From: Crateriforma spongiae
GTDB taxonomy: Bacteria > Planctomycetota > Planctomycetia > Pirellulales > Pirellulaceae
Assembly: GCF_012290005.1 (NCBI RefSeq)
Contig: NZ_JAAXMS010000009.1
Coordinates: forward strand, 62,001-126,000
Length of the DNA: 64,000 nt
Reading direction: 5' to 3'
In this document: in pieces, positions 35,994-44,953 of the stretch
Layout: every line of letters starts with the position of its first letter
Numbering within the stretch: position 1 is the stretch's first letter
Notes under the pieces: model-generated
Databases searched by the model: none
What the model was told of the DNA's origin: nothing
What the model saw: the letters and a program-made list of their open reading frames with translations, nothing else
Position numbers and translations under genes: made by a program

Positions 35994-37456
35994 CAGGTCC
36001 GCGGCTTGGCGCGTCGATCATTTGGAAAACTTTGACCGCTGCCGCCCTCGCTTCCGGACGCATGATCCGATGCGCGGCGACCGCCCAGGTAATCGCTCCA
36101 GCGACGACCGTAGGTCTTACCCGATGGCCCCGGTGCGATCAAGAAAACGATCCCAAGACCGAACATCAGCCCGGCGGTCGTCGAGCCGGCGGTCAGCATG
36201 GTTCCCGACATACTGATGGGTGAATCGCCGACCTGGGGTGGCCCCAGTTCGGCGATCAGGTTCGTCGACAACGCGGCCGATCGACTGGCTCGTGCTTCGG
36301 CCAGGGCGGCTTCGGCCGCGGCAAATTGCTCGGTGCGGTTTTTCAGTTGTGCGTCCAGCTTTGCATAGGTCGCCCGGATTTCGGCCAGGTGAGCCAGCTT
36401 CTTGGTCAAGTCGGCTTCTTGCTGACGCAAACGATTGACGCGGTCTCGCGCCAGTTTCAGTTCCGGTTGCATCCCGCGAACCACCGCCGCGGCCTCCTGT
36501 TGAAGACGACGTTTGATTTCTTCTTCGACGGCCATGGCGACACGCCGTTTGGGGTTCAGCACGGTGTGATTGCCCGCCAGCTTGCTGGTTTCCAACTGTG
36601 CGTCGATCAAGCCTTCCTTCAATCGTTGCAGCGAAGGTTGGCTGGACATCAATTCGTCACCACTGATCAACAGCTTTTGTGGATCCGATGCCCCGTCGAC
36701 CAACAGCTGATGAAAGGCTTCCAGCTTGGACAGCGCCAATTCGGCCGCTTGCCGGTCGCTGGTCGTCGTTTCCAAGGTTCGCCGGCTGGTTCCATCACCG
36801 CTGATCGTGTCGTTCAGGTTTCGCAGTTCGCCCAAGTCGATCCCGGATTTGACTTCGATCTCTTGGATCATCGTCAACGCTTCGTCCAGGTTCTGTCGCG
36901 CCAGATCACGCGCGTGGGTCAGTTCGACGATGATGCTGTCGGCACGGACACGACGCACCTTTCGCAGTTGTTCGGTCAAGTTGTCAAACAGGGCGTTGCA
37001 GAACGCGACCGCGCGGTCAGGCTTCTTGGCTTTGACCGACAGATAGATCACTTCGCTGCTGCCGAATTCGCTGCCCTGGGGGGCGACGAGATTCACGCAT
37101 TGGTCGGCCACCGTTTCGATCGTTTTGACGCTGGGCCAATCGTCGGCGCCGGACCGTTTGTCGGGGCCGATCTGGCGGAGGGCTGCCGCAACCACTTCGG
37201 GATTCTTGGCCATTTCCAAGATGGTTTCTTGGGCGGCTTTCAATTCATTCTGGCTGGCGAATCGCCCCAGTCGGTCGACCGAACCGGTCGCCTCGTCGCG
37301 GATCACCAAGGGCTGTTTCGCCGACCAAACGTCGCTGCTGAACAGGGAATAACTGAGCCCGAACAGTCCGAACAACACCGCGGCCCCGCCCCACAAAGGC
37401 GAAAACAGAACCAAGACGTTGCGGATGTGCTTCCAAGGAATCGGTGCAGCTGACAT
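35993..37456 (-). CDS. Wzz/chain-length-determinant-like membrane protein
   Basis: The protein is 487 residues from the ATG at 37454-37456; a TTG four codons upstream is less likely. It has one membrane helix near the N-terminus (about 14-38), a large periplasmic coiled-coil part (about 140-395) and a second helix near the C-terminus (about 425-448). A basic cytoplasmic tail with G-R-R-W-S-D-Y follows. This is the layout of polysaccharide co-polymerases (Wzz, GumC-type), which set exopolysaccharide chain length. No BY-kinase domain or Walker motif is fused here. It is the first gene of a two-gene unit with the 281-residue membrane protein. Confidence 0.78.
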   Translation of the reverse strand: MSAAPIPWKHIRNVLVLFSPLWGGAAVLFGLFGLSYSLFSSDVWSAKQPLVIRDEATGSVDRLGRFASQNELKAAQETILEMAKNPEVVAAALRQIGPDKRSGADDWPSVKTIETVADQCVNLVAPQGSEFGSSEVIYLSVKAKKPDRAVAFCNALFDNLTEQLRKVRRVRADSIIVELTHARDLARQNLDEALTMIQEIEVKSGIDLGELRNLNDTISGDGTSRRTLETTTSDRQAAELALSKLEAFHQLLVDGASDPQKLLISGDELMSSQPSLQRLKEGLIDAQLETSKLAGNHTVLNPKRRVAMAVEEEIKRRLQQEAAAVVRGMQPELKLARDRVNRLRQQEADLTKKLAHLAEIRATYAKLDAQLKNRTEQFAAAEAALAEARASRSAALSTNLIAELGPPQVGDSPISMSGTMLTAGSTTAGLMFGLGIVFLIAPGPSGKTYGRRWSDYLGGRRASDHASGSEGGSGQSFPNDRRAKPRT

Positions 37457-37581
37457 GACCGTCGACAAACTAGCGGATGAAACAGAACCTCTGTCGAAAC
37501 CTAGGTTGCAATCCGCGTCACGTCGGGGGGGAATCCACGAAGCCAGTGGATGTAAGCCTCAACGACGGCTGATAACGATTA

Positions 37582-39018
37582 TCAGGATTCCGCCGACGCC
37601 TGCTTGATCTGCTTCAACTGATCTCGTTCGGGGCGGTCCTTGTAAAAACGGTCCAGTGGATAACACCCGCTGACCATCCCATTGCGTGGTGCGGTGGTAC
37701 AGTCACTGAACGTGCGACAGACCTTCTTACGCTGCCATGCTTGACCGGTCAGCACGTCGTCGGGAAGTTCGGGATATGACAAGACCATTCGCCCCAGACC
37801 GACACTGTCGACCATGCCCTGACGAACCACCGCCTGGGCAACACCGGGTAACCAGTCTTGAAGATACGTGTAGCCCGATCCGACCAGTGTCATGCTCGGG
37901 TGCATCCGCTTGAGCGCCGCGGTGGCTTGGATCTGACGTGTCACGCCGACCAACGGGTCCTCGGGCGGTTGGTAACCGTCGCTGGGCGGAAAATAGGCCG
38001 GGCGTTGGATGTGCGGGTTGTAGTAAGGGCTGCCGCATGTCGTACAAACCATTTCAATGCCCAGTGATTGCAACAGTTCCATGAACTGGCCCGGTTGCGA
38101 CAGATCGATCCCCAAGCCTTTTTCATCGCCGCCAAAAGCCAAGCGTGGATCCCCGTCGGCATCGGGAACACCGATGCGGTCGTCACCGGGCACATAGGGC
38201 AGAAAATCAAACACGCTGACGCGGACGCCGATCTTCATGTTCCGCGTCGCCGATCGAATGCCCTGGACAATGTCTCGCAAGAATCGGGTTCGATTTTCGA
38301 AGCTGCCGCCGTACTTGCCGGACCGGTCGACGCCGGACAGCAATTCATGCCCCAGATATCCGTGACAGTGTTTGACGTCGACGAATTGGAACCCAATCTT
38401 TTCCGCCATCACGCTGGCTCGGATGAAGTCGTCGACCAGGGTCGATAGCTCATCATCGGTGATCAGGCCGGAATCGTCTTTGATCCCCAGACGCCGGTCC
38501 AGCGCCGGGTTTCGCTGTGCCGCTCGTGGTTCGGGTTGATCCTTGCGATTGGGCCGCGCGAATCGTCCTGAATGCGTCAACTGCAAACCGACCAACAGAT
38601 CATCGGTGCTGTCAAAACGTTCGGCGTGGGCGTCCAACAACGTTTGTCGCAGGTCGGCGATCGACGACAGATTGTCATCGTTGATCAACAGTTGATTCGG
38701 GTTGGCGCGACCGTCGTGGCGGACCGCCACCGCTTCACCGCCCCACATCCACTTGGCACCGCTGATCCCGAAATTCTTCCAGCGGCGATGCGTCAAGTCC
38801 GTGGGCTTGCCGTCGGTCGTCCCGTCCCAGCCTTCCATCGGCAAAATGCAAAACCGGTTGCCCACCGTCAGCCCATCGACGTCAAAACGGTCCGCAAGTG
38901 GGCTGTCCGGTCCCGAGGCGACGTCGGCGTCACAGGGCAAATCCAGGCCCAATTCCAACAATCGGGCGGTGAAAGCATCGTGGGTCTTCAGGCTGGCGAT
39001 TCTTGGATAAGTCGACAT
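37582..39018 (-). CDS. NADH:flavin oxidoreductase, old yellow enzyme family
   Basis: The protein is about 478 residues from the ATG at 39016-39018; in-frame starts at 39030 (ATG) and 39045 (TTG) are possible. An FMN-binding TIM barrel is seen, with [11 protein letters not shown], the active-site region [11 protein letters not shown], and [22 protein letters not shown] and V-G-L-G-R-M-V-L carry the phosphate contacts. A C-terminal [11 protein letters not shown] segment with a further Cys in G-C-Y-P resembles the Fe-S-binding region of 2,4-dienoyl-CoA-reductase-type members. There is no second NAD domain. The substrate is unknown. Confidence 0.9.
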   Translation of the reverse strand: MSTYPRIASLKTHDAFTARLLELGLDLPCDADVASGPDSPLADRFDVDGLTVGNRFCILPMEGWDGTTDGKPTDLTHRRWKNFGISGAKWMWGGEAVAVRHDGRANPNQLLINDDNLSSIADLRQTLLDAHAERFDSTDDLLVGLQLTHSGRFARPNRKDQPEPRAAQRNPALDRRLGIKDDSGLITDDELSTLVDDFIRASVMAEKIGFQFVDVKHCHGYLGHELLSGVDRSGKYGGSFENRTRFLRDIVQGIRSATRNMKIGVRVSVFDFLPYVPGDDRIGVPDADGDPRLAFGGDEKGLGIDLSQPGQFMELLQSLGIEMVCTTCGSPYYNPHIQRPAYFPPSDGYQPPEDPLVGVTRQIQATAALKRMHPSMTLVGSGYTYLQDWLPGVAQAVVRQGMVDSVGLGRMVLSYPELPDDVLTGQAWQRKKVCRTFSDCTTAPRNGMVSGCYPLDRFYKDRPERDQLKQIKQASAES

Positions 39019-39281
39019 CGGCGTGGGCATTGGGACAAGCGGCAAGCCGGATCGTGAACCGGCGGGGCGGACAGTGGCAGCGGCATGATCGTACTTGCCC
39101 CGGCCGGGCAGGTCTTGGATGATCAGGTGAGACCCGAAATTGGCAATTCGGGCAACCGGGCGTTACAACGCGGCCCAGCCGATTTCCGTCATTCGATTCG
39201 CCGCGGGTCGGCCTGCCACCAGAAACCGCTGACACTCGCGTCAGAACCTAACGATTCTTAAACCCCCGAAAGGAAGCCTCG

Positions 39282-40136
39282 TTGTCGGATCGACGCACCA
39301 GCCGTCCGGTCGATGAAGTGTTGCCGGACTTCGGCGTCTTCGTTTTCGAGAGCCACCACACCGGTGACTTTTCGATGGACTTTCGGTCGCATCGTTTCGT
39401 CAAGCTGATCTACGTGCTCGAAGGCGCTGGCAAGCTGGAAACCCAAACCATTACCAAGCCCTTTCAAAGTGGTGATGTGATCGTGGTGCCGCCGGACCTG
39501 CGTCACCGCGTTGTCGATGCACCGGAACAGCCCAGTCGTCTGTACGTGGCCTGCATCAGCTTGAGTCTGTTGCGATTCGATTCGGCGATCGCCAAACGGT
39601 TCGCGTTCTTCGTGTTGGGTGATCCCCATCTGACCACCCGCGTCGCGGTCACCATGCGGCGGATGGTTTATCGCCAGCAGACCCTGGACGATGCCATCAG
39701 CCTGTCGATGGTCGCCGACGCCCTGCGGTTGCTGGAATCAGTTTTGGATCCGCGGACCCATGTTCGCAAGCGCGTCGCGCGGGGCATGACGCGGGACCAA
39801 GAATCAATGCGCCGCTATGTCAGCTATTTGGAAGACTATTTCTTCGAAGCCACCACGATCGATGAGGCCGCGGCCAGTTTGGGGATGTCACGGCGGCACT
39901 TCACGAAATTGTTCAGCCAGCAAACCGAGACGACCTGGTTGAACTTCGTGCGGGGCAAGGCCGTCGACCATGCTAAGAAACGCTTGCAAGACACGTCGAT
40001 TCCGATCGCCTCGGTCGCCTTCGAATGCGGGTTCAACGATCTGACGACGTTCTATCGCCAGTTCAAAAAGCATGCCGGTATGTCACCTGCCAAGTACCGC
40101 CAGCAGTCCGGCCAGGCGGATGATTCCGATCGCTGA
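39282..40136 (+). CDS. AraC-family transcriptional regulator
   Basis: This 284-residue DNA-binding regulator has an N-terminal cupin-like sensing domain (about 15-130), with G-A-G-K-L-E, F-Q-S-G-D-V-I-V-V-P-P and R-H-R-V. A C-terminal AraC double helix-turn-helix (about 175-275) contains A-A-S-L-G-M-S-R-R-H-F-T-K-L-F and the signature F-E-C-G-F-N-D-L-T-T-F-Y-R-Q-F-K-K-H. The start is a TTG at 39282, supported by AGGAAG (39271-39276) five bases upstream. It is divergent from the old-yellow-enzyme gene across about 260 bases, so that gene is a natural candidate target. This is inferred from gene arrangement. Confidence 0.92.
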   Translation: MSDRRTSRPVDEVLPDFGVFVFESHHTGDFSMDFRSHRFVKLIYVLEGAGKLETQTITKPFQSGDVIVVPPDLRHRVVDAPEQPSRLYVACISLSLLRFDSAIAKRFAFFVLGDPHLTTRVAVTMRRMVYRQQTLDDAISLSMVADALRLLESVLDPRTHVRKRVARGMTRDQESMRRYVSYLEDYFFEATTIDEAAASLGMSRRHFTKLFSQQTETTWLNFVRGKAVDHAKKRLQDTSIPIASVAFECGFNDLTTFYRQFKKHAGMSPAKYRQQSGQADDSDR

Positions 40137-40199
40137 ATCCATGCCATGGGGCGGCAACCGACCGCGCGATGACGATCCATTCGTTTTTGACGGCGTTGA

Positions 40200-40535
40200 T
40201 CAGTCTTCGACGACGGGGCGAATGATTTCGCGAATCCGCATCCCAAACTTGTCACCGATCTTGACGGTTTCACCGCGTGCGATCGGATGGTCACCGGCTT
40301 CCAAAGTCAGCGGTTCGTCACAGTGGGCGTCGAACGTCAGCATCGAACCGGGAACCAGAGAAATCACCCGGCTGAGCGGCACACGTGACCGAGCCAGTGT
40401 CACGGTCAGAGGCGTCTGAATCCGCAGCACGCGATCCTTGTATCGCGACACCTGCGAATCACCGCTGGGCGCCGCGTCAGGCTGCACAGCGGCGTCGATT
40501 GTGTCGGAGTCGATGGAATCAGACGTTTCGGACAT
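40200..40535 (-). CDS. FliN/SpoA-type switch domain protein
   Basis: This 111-residue protein is a FliM/FliN C-terminal (SpoA) domain preceded by a 30-residue acidic leader. It shows L-R-I-Q-T-P-L-T-V-T-L-A-R-S-R-V-P-L, L-V-P-G-S-M-L-T-F-D and the typical I-A-R-G-E-T-V-K-I-G-D-K-F-G-M-R-I. FliN forms the C-ring of the flagellar motor, and SpoA domains also occur in type III secretion. No other flagellar gene is in the window. The signature residues are well conserved. The protein may therefore serve a dispersed flagellar locus or an independent role. Confidence 0.85.
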   Translation of the reverse strand: MSETSDSIDSDTIDAAVQPDAAPSGDSQVSRYKDRVLRIQTPLTVTLARSRVPLSRVISLVPGSMLTFDAHCDEPLTLEAGDHPIARGETVKIGDKFGMRIREIIRPVVED

Positions 40536-40801
40536 CGTGGGGTCCTGCCAAACGGGCGTCGACGACGGTCAGCGTCAATGGTGTATCGGCCAAAAATGCG
40601 GTGTATCTTGCCCAGAATGCAGAAAACGGCCTCATTCGCCCCTAAAAACACGTCCATTTCCCAACAAAACCCCCTAACAGAGGGTGGGGTACGCCTCTTC
40701 GCGGAGATAACATTGGACCCGTCGAATCGAGCTCCGGGGCAACCCGGACCGTGCCGGCCGCGAAGATAACTTCACCGATCTTTGAAATTGAAAGCTGCGA
40801 G

Positions 40802-41575
40802 ATGTGCTTACTGGCCGTTCAGTACCGTCTGGTCCCCGAAAGCCCCATTTTGGTTGCCGCCAACCGTGAGGAATACATCGATCGCCCCAGCCAATTACCT
40901 TCCATTCAATCTGGGAAACCTCGTGTCTTATGCGGCATCGACCAAAAAGCCGGCGGCACTTGGTTGGGCGTTAACCAGAATGGCTTGTTCGTCGGACTGA
41001 CCAATCGTGCGACCGCATCGCCGTTGTTCGGTCAACGATCCCGCGGTTTGCTTGCATTGGATTTGCTGCGATGCACTTCGGCTAGCAAGGCCTTGGCCAA
41101 AGCGGAAATGGAACTGGACAAGACGCGGTACGAAGGCTGCAACATCATTGTGGCCGACGCCCAAGCGGGCTACGCGATCTATGCCGAAGAACAAGTTTCG
41201 GTCGCTCCCTTGCAGGAAGGCCTGAACATCATCGGTGCCCGCGACTTGAATGACCCGGAAGACCAACGCGTGCAAATGGCACGTCGACTGTTGACGCTTC
41301 AGACGCTGGATTCGCCGGTGAAGTTCCTGGCCGTTGCCAGCCGCGTTTTCGCTCGTGCCCCGGTCGGCCCGGGTCGCCCCAGCATGGTCGTCCGCAACGG
41401 CGATTACCAAACGGTCAGCAGTTCGCTGATCGCTTTGGGCGTCAAGCCTCGCGATGCGATCTATCAATTCAGCAGCGGTGCGCCGGATCAGTCGAAGTAC
41501 GAGGACTATTCACCGATGCTGCGTGATATCCTTAGCCGTGGTCTTCGTGAAGCACGCACCAAAGCAAGGGTATAA
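40802..41575 (+). CDS. NRDE-family (TANGO2-like) protein
   Basis: The protein is 257 residues from the ATG at 40802. The frame is open 17 codons earlier, but the family begins Met-Cys, as here (M-C-L-L-A-V). The family's N-R-D-E motif reads A-A-N-R-E-E-Y (Asp to Glu). Further signatures are G-G-T-W-L-G-V-N and G-L-F-V-G-L-T-N-R. TANGO2/NRDE proteins have an Ntn-hydrolase-like fold with a possible N-terminal Cys nucleophile. Their function is unsettled, with haem trafficking proposed for some eukaryotic members. An alpha/beta hydrolase gene follows seven bases after the stop. Confidence 0.88.
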   Translation: MCLLAVQYRLVPESPILVAANREEYIDRPSQLPSIQSGKPRVLCGIDQKAGGTWLGVNQNGLFVGLTNRATASPLFGQRSRGLLALDLLRCTSASKALAKAEMELDKTRYEGCNIIVADAQAGYAIYAEEQVSVAPLQEGLNIIGARDLNDPEDQRVQMARRLLTLQTLDSPVKFLAVASRVFARAPVGPGRPSMVVRNGDYQTVSSSLIALGVKPRDAIYQFSSGAPDQSKYEDYSPMLRDILSRGLREARTKARV

Positions 41576-41581
41576 ATCGCC

Positions 41582-42433
41582 ATGATCCGCACCATCGCCG
41601 TCGTTGTTTGTCTGTTCGGTTTCGCTCCCACACTGCCGGCCGACCAGGCATCTGGCGGCGACGGATCGTCGGTGACCGAAGGATCGTTGATTTACAAGAC
41701 GGTCGACGGACGCGATTTGCGGATCGACTTTACCCGACCGGCCGATTGGACCGCCGAAGACCAGCGTTCGGCGGTCGTCTTCATTCACGGCGGCGGTTGG
41801 ACCGGTGGCAAACCGGGTCAGTTCAGCCAGCACAGCTTGGAACTGGCTGATCGCGGTGTGGTCTGTTTTCGCGTGGAATATCGGCTGTTGGATAAGAAGT
41901 CGAAGCTGCCACCGATCACGTGCACCGAGGACGTTTCCGATGCCTTTCGATACATCCGCGGTCACGCATTGGAATTGGGCATCGATCCGAATCGTATCGC
42001 GGCCGGCGGCGGCAGTGCCGGTGGCCACCTGGCGTCATTCCTTGGCATGATGGATGACGTCGCCGTTGACGGCGTGTCACGTAAGCCCAACGCATTGCTG
42101 TTGTTCAATCCGGTTTACGACAACCGCCCGGGTCAGTGGGGCGACGCCCGCGTCGGCGATCGCGTGAAGGAATTTTCGCCGTCGGAAAACATCACCAAGG
42201 ACGACCCACCGGCGATCGTGTTTTTGGGTACCGAAGACAAGCTGATTCCCGTTGCCACGGCGAAACGTTTTCGCGACAAGATGACCGATGCGGGGCTGCG
42301 TTCGGAACTGTACTTGTACGAAGGCGAAGGCCACGGATTCTTCAACGCCGGCAAGGGCGACAATTCGGCGTACCGATCGACGACCGATCGCTCGATAGGC
42401 TTTCTGAAGTCGCTGGGTTGGTTTGACAACTAA
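41582..42433 (+). CDS. Secreted alpha/beta hydrolase (esterase/lipase-like)
   Basis: This 283-residue protein has a signal peptide (V-V-V-C-L-F-G-F-A-P-T-L-P-A-D). It has the hormone-sensitive-lipase-like oxyanion motif H-G-G-G-W (about 69-73). The nucleophile elbow is G-G-S-A-G-G (Ser near residue 144). The acid is in L-G-T-E-D-K, and the base His is in G-E-G-H-G-F. It probably cleaves carboxyl esters outside the cytoplasm; acetyl-xylan or peptidase-like S9 activity are alternatives. The gene lies seven bases after the NRDE gene and is very likely cotranscribed with it. Confidence 0.93.
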   Translation: MIRTIAVVVCLFGFAPTLPADQASGGDGSSVTEGSLIYKTVDGRDLRIDFTRPADWTAEDQRSAVVFIHGGGWTGGKPGQFSQHSLELADRGVVCFRVEYRLLDKKSKLPPITCTEDVSDAFRYIRGHALELGIDPNRIAAGGGSAGGHLASFLGMMDDVAVDGVSRKPNALLLFNPVYDNRPGQWGDARVGDRVKEFSPSENITKDDPPAIVFLGTEDKLIPVATAKRFRDKMTDAGLRSELYLYEGEGHGFFNAGKGDNSAYRSTTDRSIGFLKSLGWFDN

Positions 42434-42440
42434 GCCGTCT

Positions 42441-42477
42441 TGATGATCCGGCCCGTTCCAAAACCGGGCCTGCATCA
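42441..42477. terminator. Bidirectional hairpin between convergent genes
   Basis: GGCCCG (42450-42455) pairs with CGGGCC (42465-42470). Outside it, TGATG (42441-42445) pairs with CATCA (42473-42477) across a small internal loop. It lies between the hydrolase stop and the TrkA-like stop and overlaps the latter by three bases. No long T-run follows on either strand. Confidence 0.5.
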
Positions 42478-43821
42478 GCCACGGTCGAACAGTGGCAAAC
42501 ACTCGCTGGCGGCGTCTTGATCGACCAAGGCTACGACGATGTCGTCGGTCTGTAACGTGTCATCGGCACGGGGAACGCGGACAAAACCGTCCCGCTGGAA
42601 TCCGGCGATCAAACAACGTCCCGCCAATGGCAAATCGGCCAGCGGGGCCTGGGTCACACGACTGCCTTCCATCACTTCCAGTTCGCAGACCGCGATCTCG
42701 CCGTTGGGCAACTTTCGCTGGCTGATGATGGCGCCTTCGTTCAAGAAGCCCAGGATTTGTCGCGCGACGACGTCACGTTCACTGACCGCGCGATCAATCC
42801 CCAATTTCCCGACCACGTTTGCATAGTCGGGACGCCCGACCAGACACAGCACACGCGATGCCCCCAGTTCGCGTGCTTCAACGCCCGCCATGATGTTGTT
42901 TTCATCGTTGCCGGTGCAGGCGACAAAGTAATCGACTGTTCCGGCACCTTCGTCTTCCAAAATGCTGCGTCGGTTGGCATTGGCGTTGACCACCGTGACC
43001 TCGGGCAACAGCTTGGCCAGGATATCGCAGCGGTGTGCGGCCAATTCCAACAAAGTCACCCGATAACCGTGCGAACACAACGACGCGGCGACGTGGTATC
43101 CGGTTTCGCCGCCACCGGCGACCATGACCTTTGATGCCCGTTTTTTCCCCGTTGATCCGCTGAACAAGTCGCGTGCTTTGGCCACATCGTCGGGCATCCC
43201 GACCAACGATACACGGTCGCCGGGGCGAGTTTCATCGGCACCGCTGGCGATCCACATTCGGCCATCGCGGGCGATCGACCCGACACGCACGCCGCTAGGC
43301 AACTTCAGATCAGTCAAACGCTGGCCGGCCGCATCGGCGCCGGTCGCTACGTCCAATTCATAGACTTCCAATTGACCGCGGGCAAAGTGTTCCAGCGGGA
43401 TCGAATCGGGGTTGCGAATGGCACGCGCCAGTTCCAACGCGGACAGTTGCTCCAGACTCAGCAGGCTGTCGATTCGAAAATGGCTTTGGTAATCAAACGT
43501 GCTCAAGTCACGAAGGGCCGGCGCATAGACCCGCGCGATGCTGCGGCGGGCCCCGAGCGCTTTGGCCATGCTGGCGCCCACGATGTTGACTTCGTCGTCG
43601 CCGGTCACGGCCAAGCACAGGTCGGCGCTCAGCACATCAGCTTGGAACAACAGCGTGGCCTGCGATGCGCTGCCCTCGATCGCACGGACGTCCAGTTCAC
43701 TGTTCAACCGACGAACGTTTTCCGGATCGTTGTCGATCACGGTCACGCTGTGCCGACGTCGACACAGCATGTCGGCCACCCAACGTCCGACGGTTCCGCC
43801 ACCCAAAGTCAATACACGCAT
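42475..43821 (-). CDS. trkA: TrkA-like K+ uptake regulator (two RCK domains)
   Basis: This 448-residue cytoplasmic protein has a duplicated layout. RCK-N1 starts with L-T-L-G-G-G-T-V-G (Rossmann, residues 4-12), followed by an RCK-C domain. A second RCK-N has V-A-G-G-G-E-T-G-Y-H-V-A near 233-244, followed by a second RCK-C. TrkA binds NAD(H)/nucleotides and gates the TrkH/KtrB potassium channel. No channel gene is in the window, but a 63-residue two-helix protein is encoded nine bases upstream on the same strand. The second acidic/nucleotide residue pattern V-I-D-N-D (first copy) is intact. Confidence 0.92.
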   Translation of the reverse strand: MRVLTLGGGTVGRWVADMLCRRRHSVTVIDNDPENVRRLNSELDVRAIEGSASQATLLFQADVLSADLCLAVTGDDEVNIVGASMAKALGARRSIARVYAPALRDLSTFDYQSHFRIDSLLSLEQLSALELARAIRNPDSIPLEHFARGQLEVYELDVATGADAAGQRLTDLKLPSGVRVGSIARDGRMWIASGADETRPGDRVSLVGMPDDVAKARDLFSGSTGKKRASKVMVAGGGETGYHVAASLCSHGYRVTLLELAAHRCDILAKLLPEVTVVNANANRRSILEDEGAGTVDYFVACTGNDENNIMAGVEARELGASRVLCLVGRPDYANVVGKLGIDRAVSERDVVARQILGFLNEGAIISQRKLPNGEIAVCELEVMEGSRVTQAPLADLPLAGRCLIAGFQRDGFVRVPRADDTLQTDDIVVALVDQDAASECLPLFDRG

Positions 43822-43830
43822 TGGTCGGCC

Positions 43831-44022
43831 CTAAACGACGTATTCCAGAATCAGCAATACGACAAAGATCAGCCCCATGAATCCTGCGATCCATCGAGCA
43901 GTGCCGGCAGCGTGACGCAGAACCAGATTCATGTCCTCGTGGCGCGTCGCGCCGAACACCAAAGAGATCGCGATCAGCAACGGCACGAAGTACAGCAAGT
44001 AGGTCGGCGAGATCGAAAGCAT
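43831..44022 (-). CDS. 63-residue two-helix membrane protein
   Basis: The sequence is almost entirely two hydrophobic helices (about 7-24 and 43-62) separated by a hydrophilic, charged turn (T-R-H-E-D-M-N-L-V-L-R-H). It ends at the membrane edge (Y-V-V). It lies nine bases upstream of trkA and about 60 bases downstream of the 213-residue membrane protein, all in the same direction. It is likely an operon member. No family is recognised. It might assist potassium transport, but only its position suggests this. Confidence 0.7.
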   Translation of the reverse strand: MLSISPTYLLYFVPLLIAISLVFGATRHEDMNLVLRHAAGTARWIAGFMGLIFVVLLILEYVV

Positions 44023-44085
44023 GGATGCGGGCCTGAATGAAGGACGGCTTGTCGTCAGACTTGAGCGGCGGAAAGGGACAAGCGG

Positions 44086-44727
44086 CTAAGCGGACGCCGT
44101 GGTCGCTGGTTGCTGCGATCCGTCGCCATCGGGTTCGGCCGATTCATCCCCGTCGTCCTTGGCCCGCTCGCGCCCTTTGCGACCGCTGATCGGAATCGAC
44201 AACGGCCCTGCGTAGGCATCGTAAATCACCAGGATGTTCAACAACCCAGCGATCATTGTGTACCAGGTTCCCATTTCATAACCGGCACCTCGCCGGGCAT
44301 ACCATGCGGAAACCTCGTCGGCGTTCTTTTCGATCACCGGTCGATGGGGCGGCGCCATGAACCCATTCCAAAGCGGTTGGTAGCCGTCCAGAGTGCGCCC
44401 GGTCATCGGATCGGTCATCCGCCGCATGCGGTCGCCTTGAATCAAGGCCGGCAGGGCAGCGGCACCAACACCGGCTTGCAAGAAATAATGCCAACGCTTG
44501 TCGCCCGGTTGCCAAGACGCGTAGACGACATGATTGCCGCCCAAGGCGAATCCGAGAATCCAAATCATCAGAATGCTGATCACGAACAGCCCGCCTTTGG
44601 CGCGACGTCCCTGGTAAAAGTGCCCCGCACCGGGGATCAGCCAGGCCAGCAGCGCGGCCAGATGTCGGTTGCGTAGGTCGACCAATTGGCCGTCGACCTC
44701 GATCACGTTGGATTCTTCGTTGGTCAT
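44086..44727 (-). CDS. Membrane protein of unknown function (TM2-like start)
   Basis: The protein is 213 residues from the ATG at 44725-44727; an upstream Met three codons earlier is possible. Near residue 25 it has A-A-L-L-A-W-L-I-P-G-A-G-H-F-Y-Q-G-R, which resembles the first helix and G-x-G-x-F-Y-x-G loop of TM2-domain proteins. Helices follow at about 48-65 and 168-184. The rest has a cytoplasmic-looking P-L-W-N-G-F-M-A-P-P segment and an acidic, charged C-terminus. It appears to head the unit that ends in trkA. Function is unknown. Confidence 0.75.
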   Translation of the reverse strand: MTNEESNVIEVDGQLVDLRNRHLAALLAWLIPGAGHFYQGRRAKGGLFVISILMIWILGFALGGNHVVYASWQPGDKRWHYFLQAGVGAAALPALIQGDRMRRMTDPMTGRTLDGYQPLWNGFMAPPHRPVIEKNADEVSAWYARRGAGYEMGTWYTMIAGLLNILVIYDAYAGPLSIPISGRKGRERAKDDGDESAEPDGDGSQQPATTASA

Positions 44728-44953
44728 CGGAAGCAAGTGCCGATTCGATCAGTCGTTTTGATTTTGTCCGGACTCCGATCACGCGTTTTGGCGCACCGGT
44801 CGGCTGGACGGAAAGACGCATTGTGGGTCAAACGCCGCTTGGGCGATAGACGAATGGCTTTCGCAGTTTTGCGGCCGATCTTGGCGGATTTCCTCGCATG
44901 ACGGCGTCATTGCCCGCACGCTTTCGCGTGGCCGCAACCGCGATTGAAGCGGC

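Noticed and set aside
36326-37453. 375-codon plus-strand frame across the Wzz-like gene
   Set aside because: Antisense to a convincing membrane protein gene; no motif.
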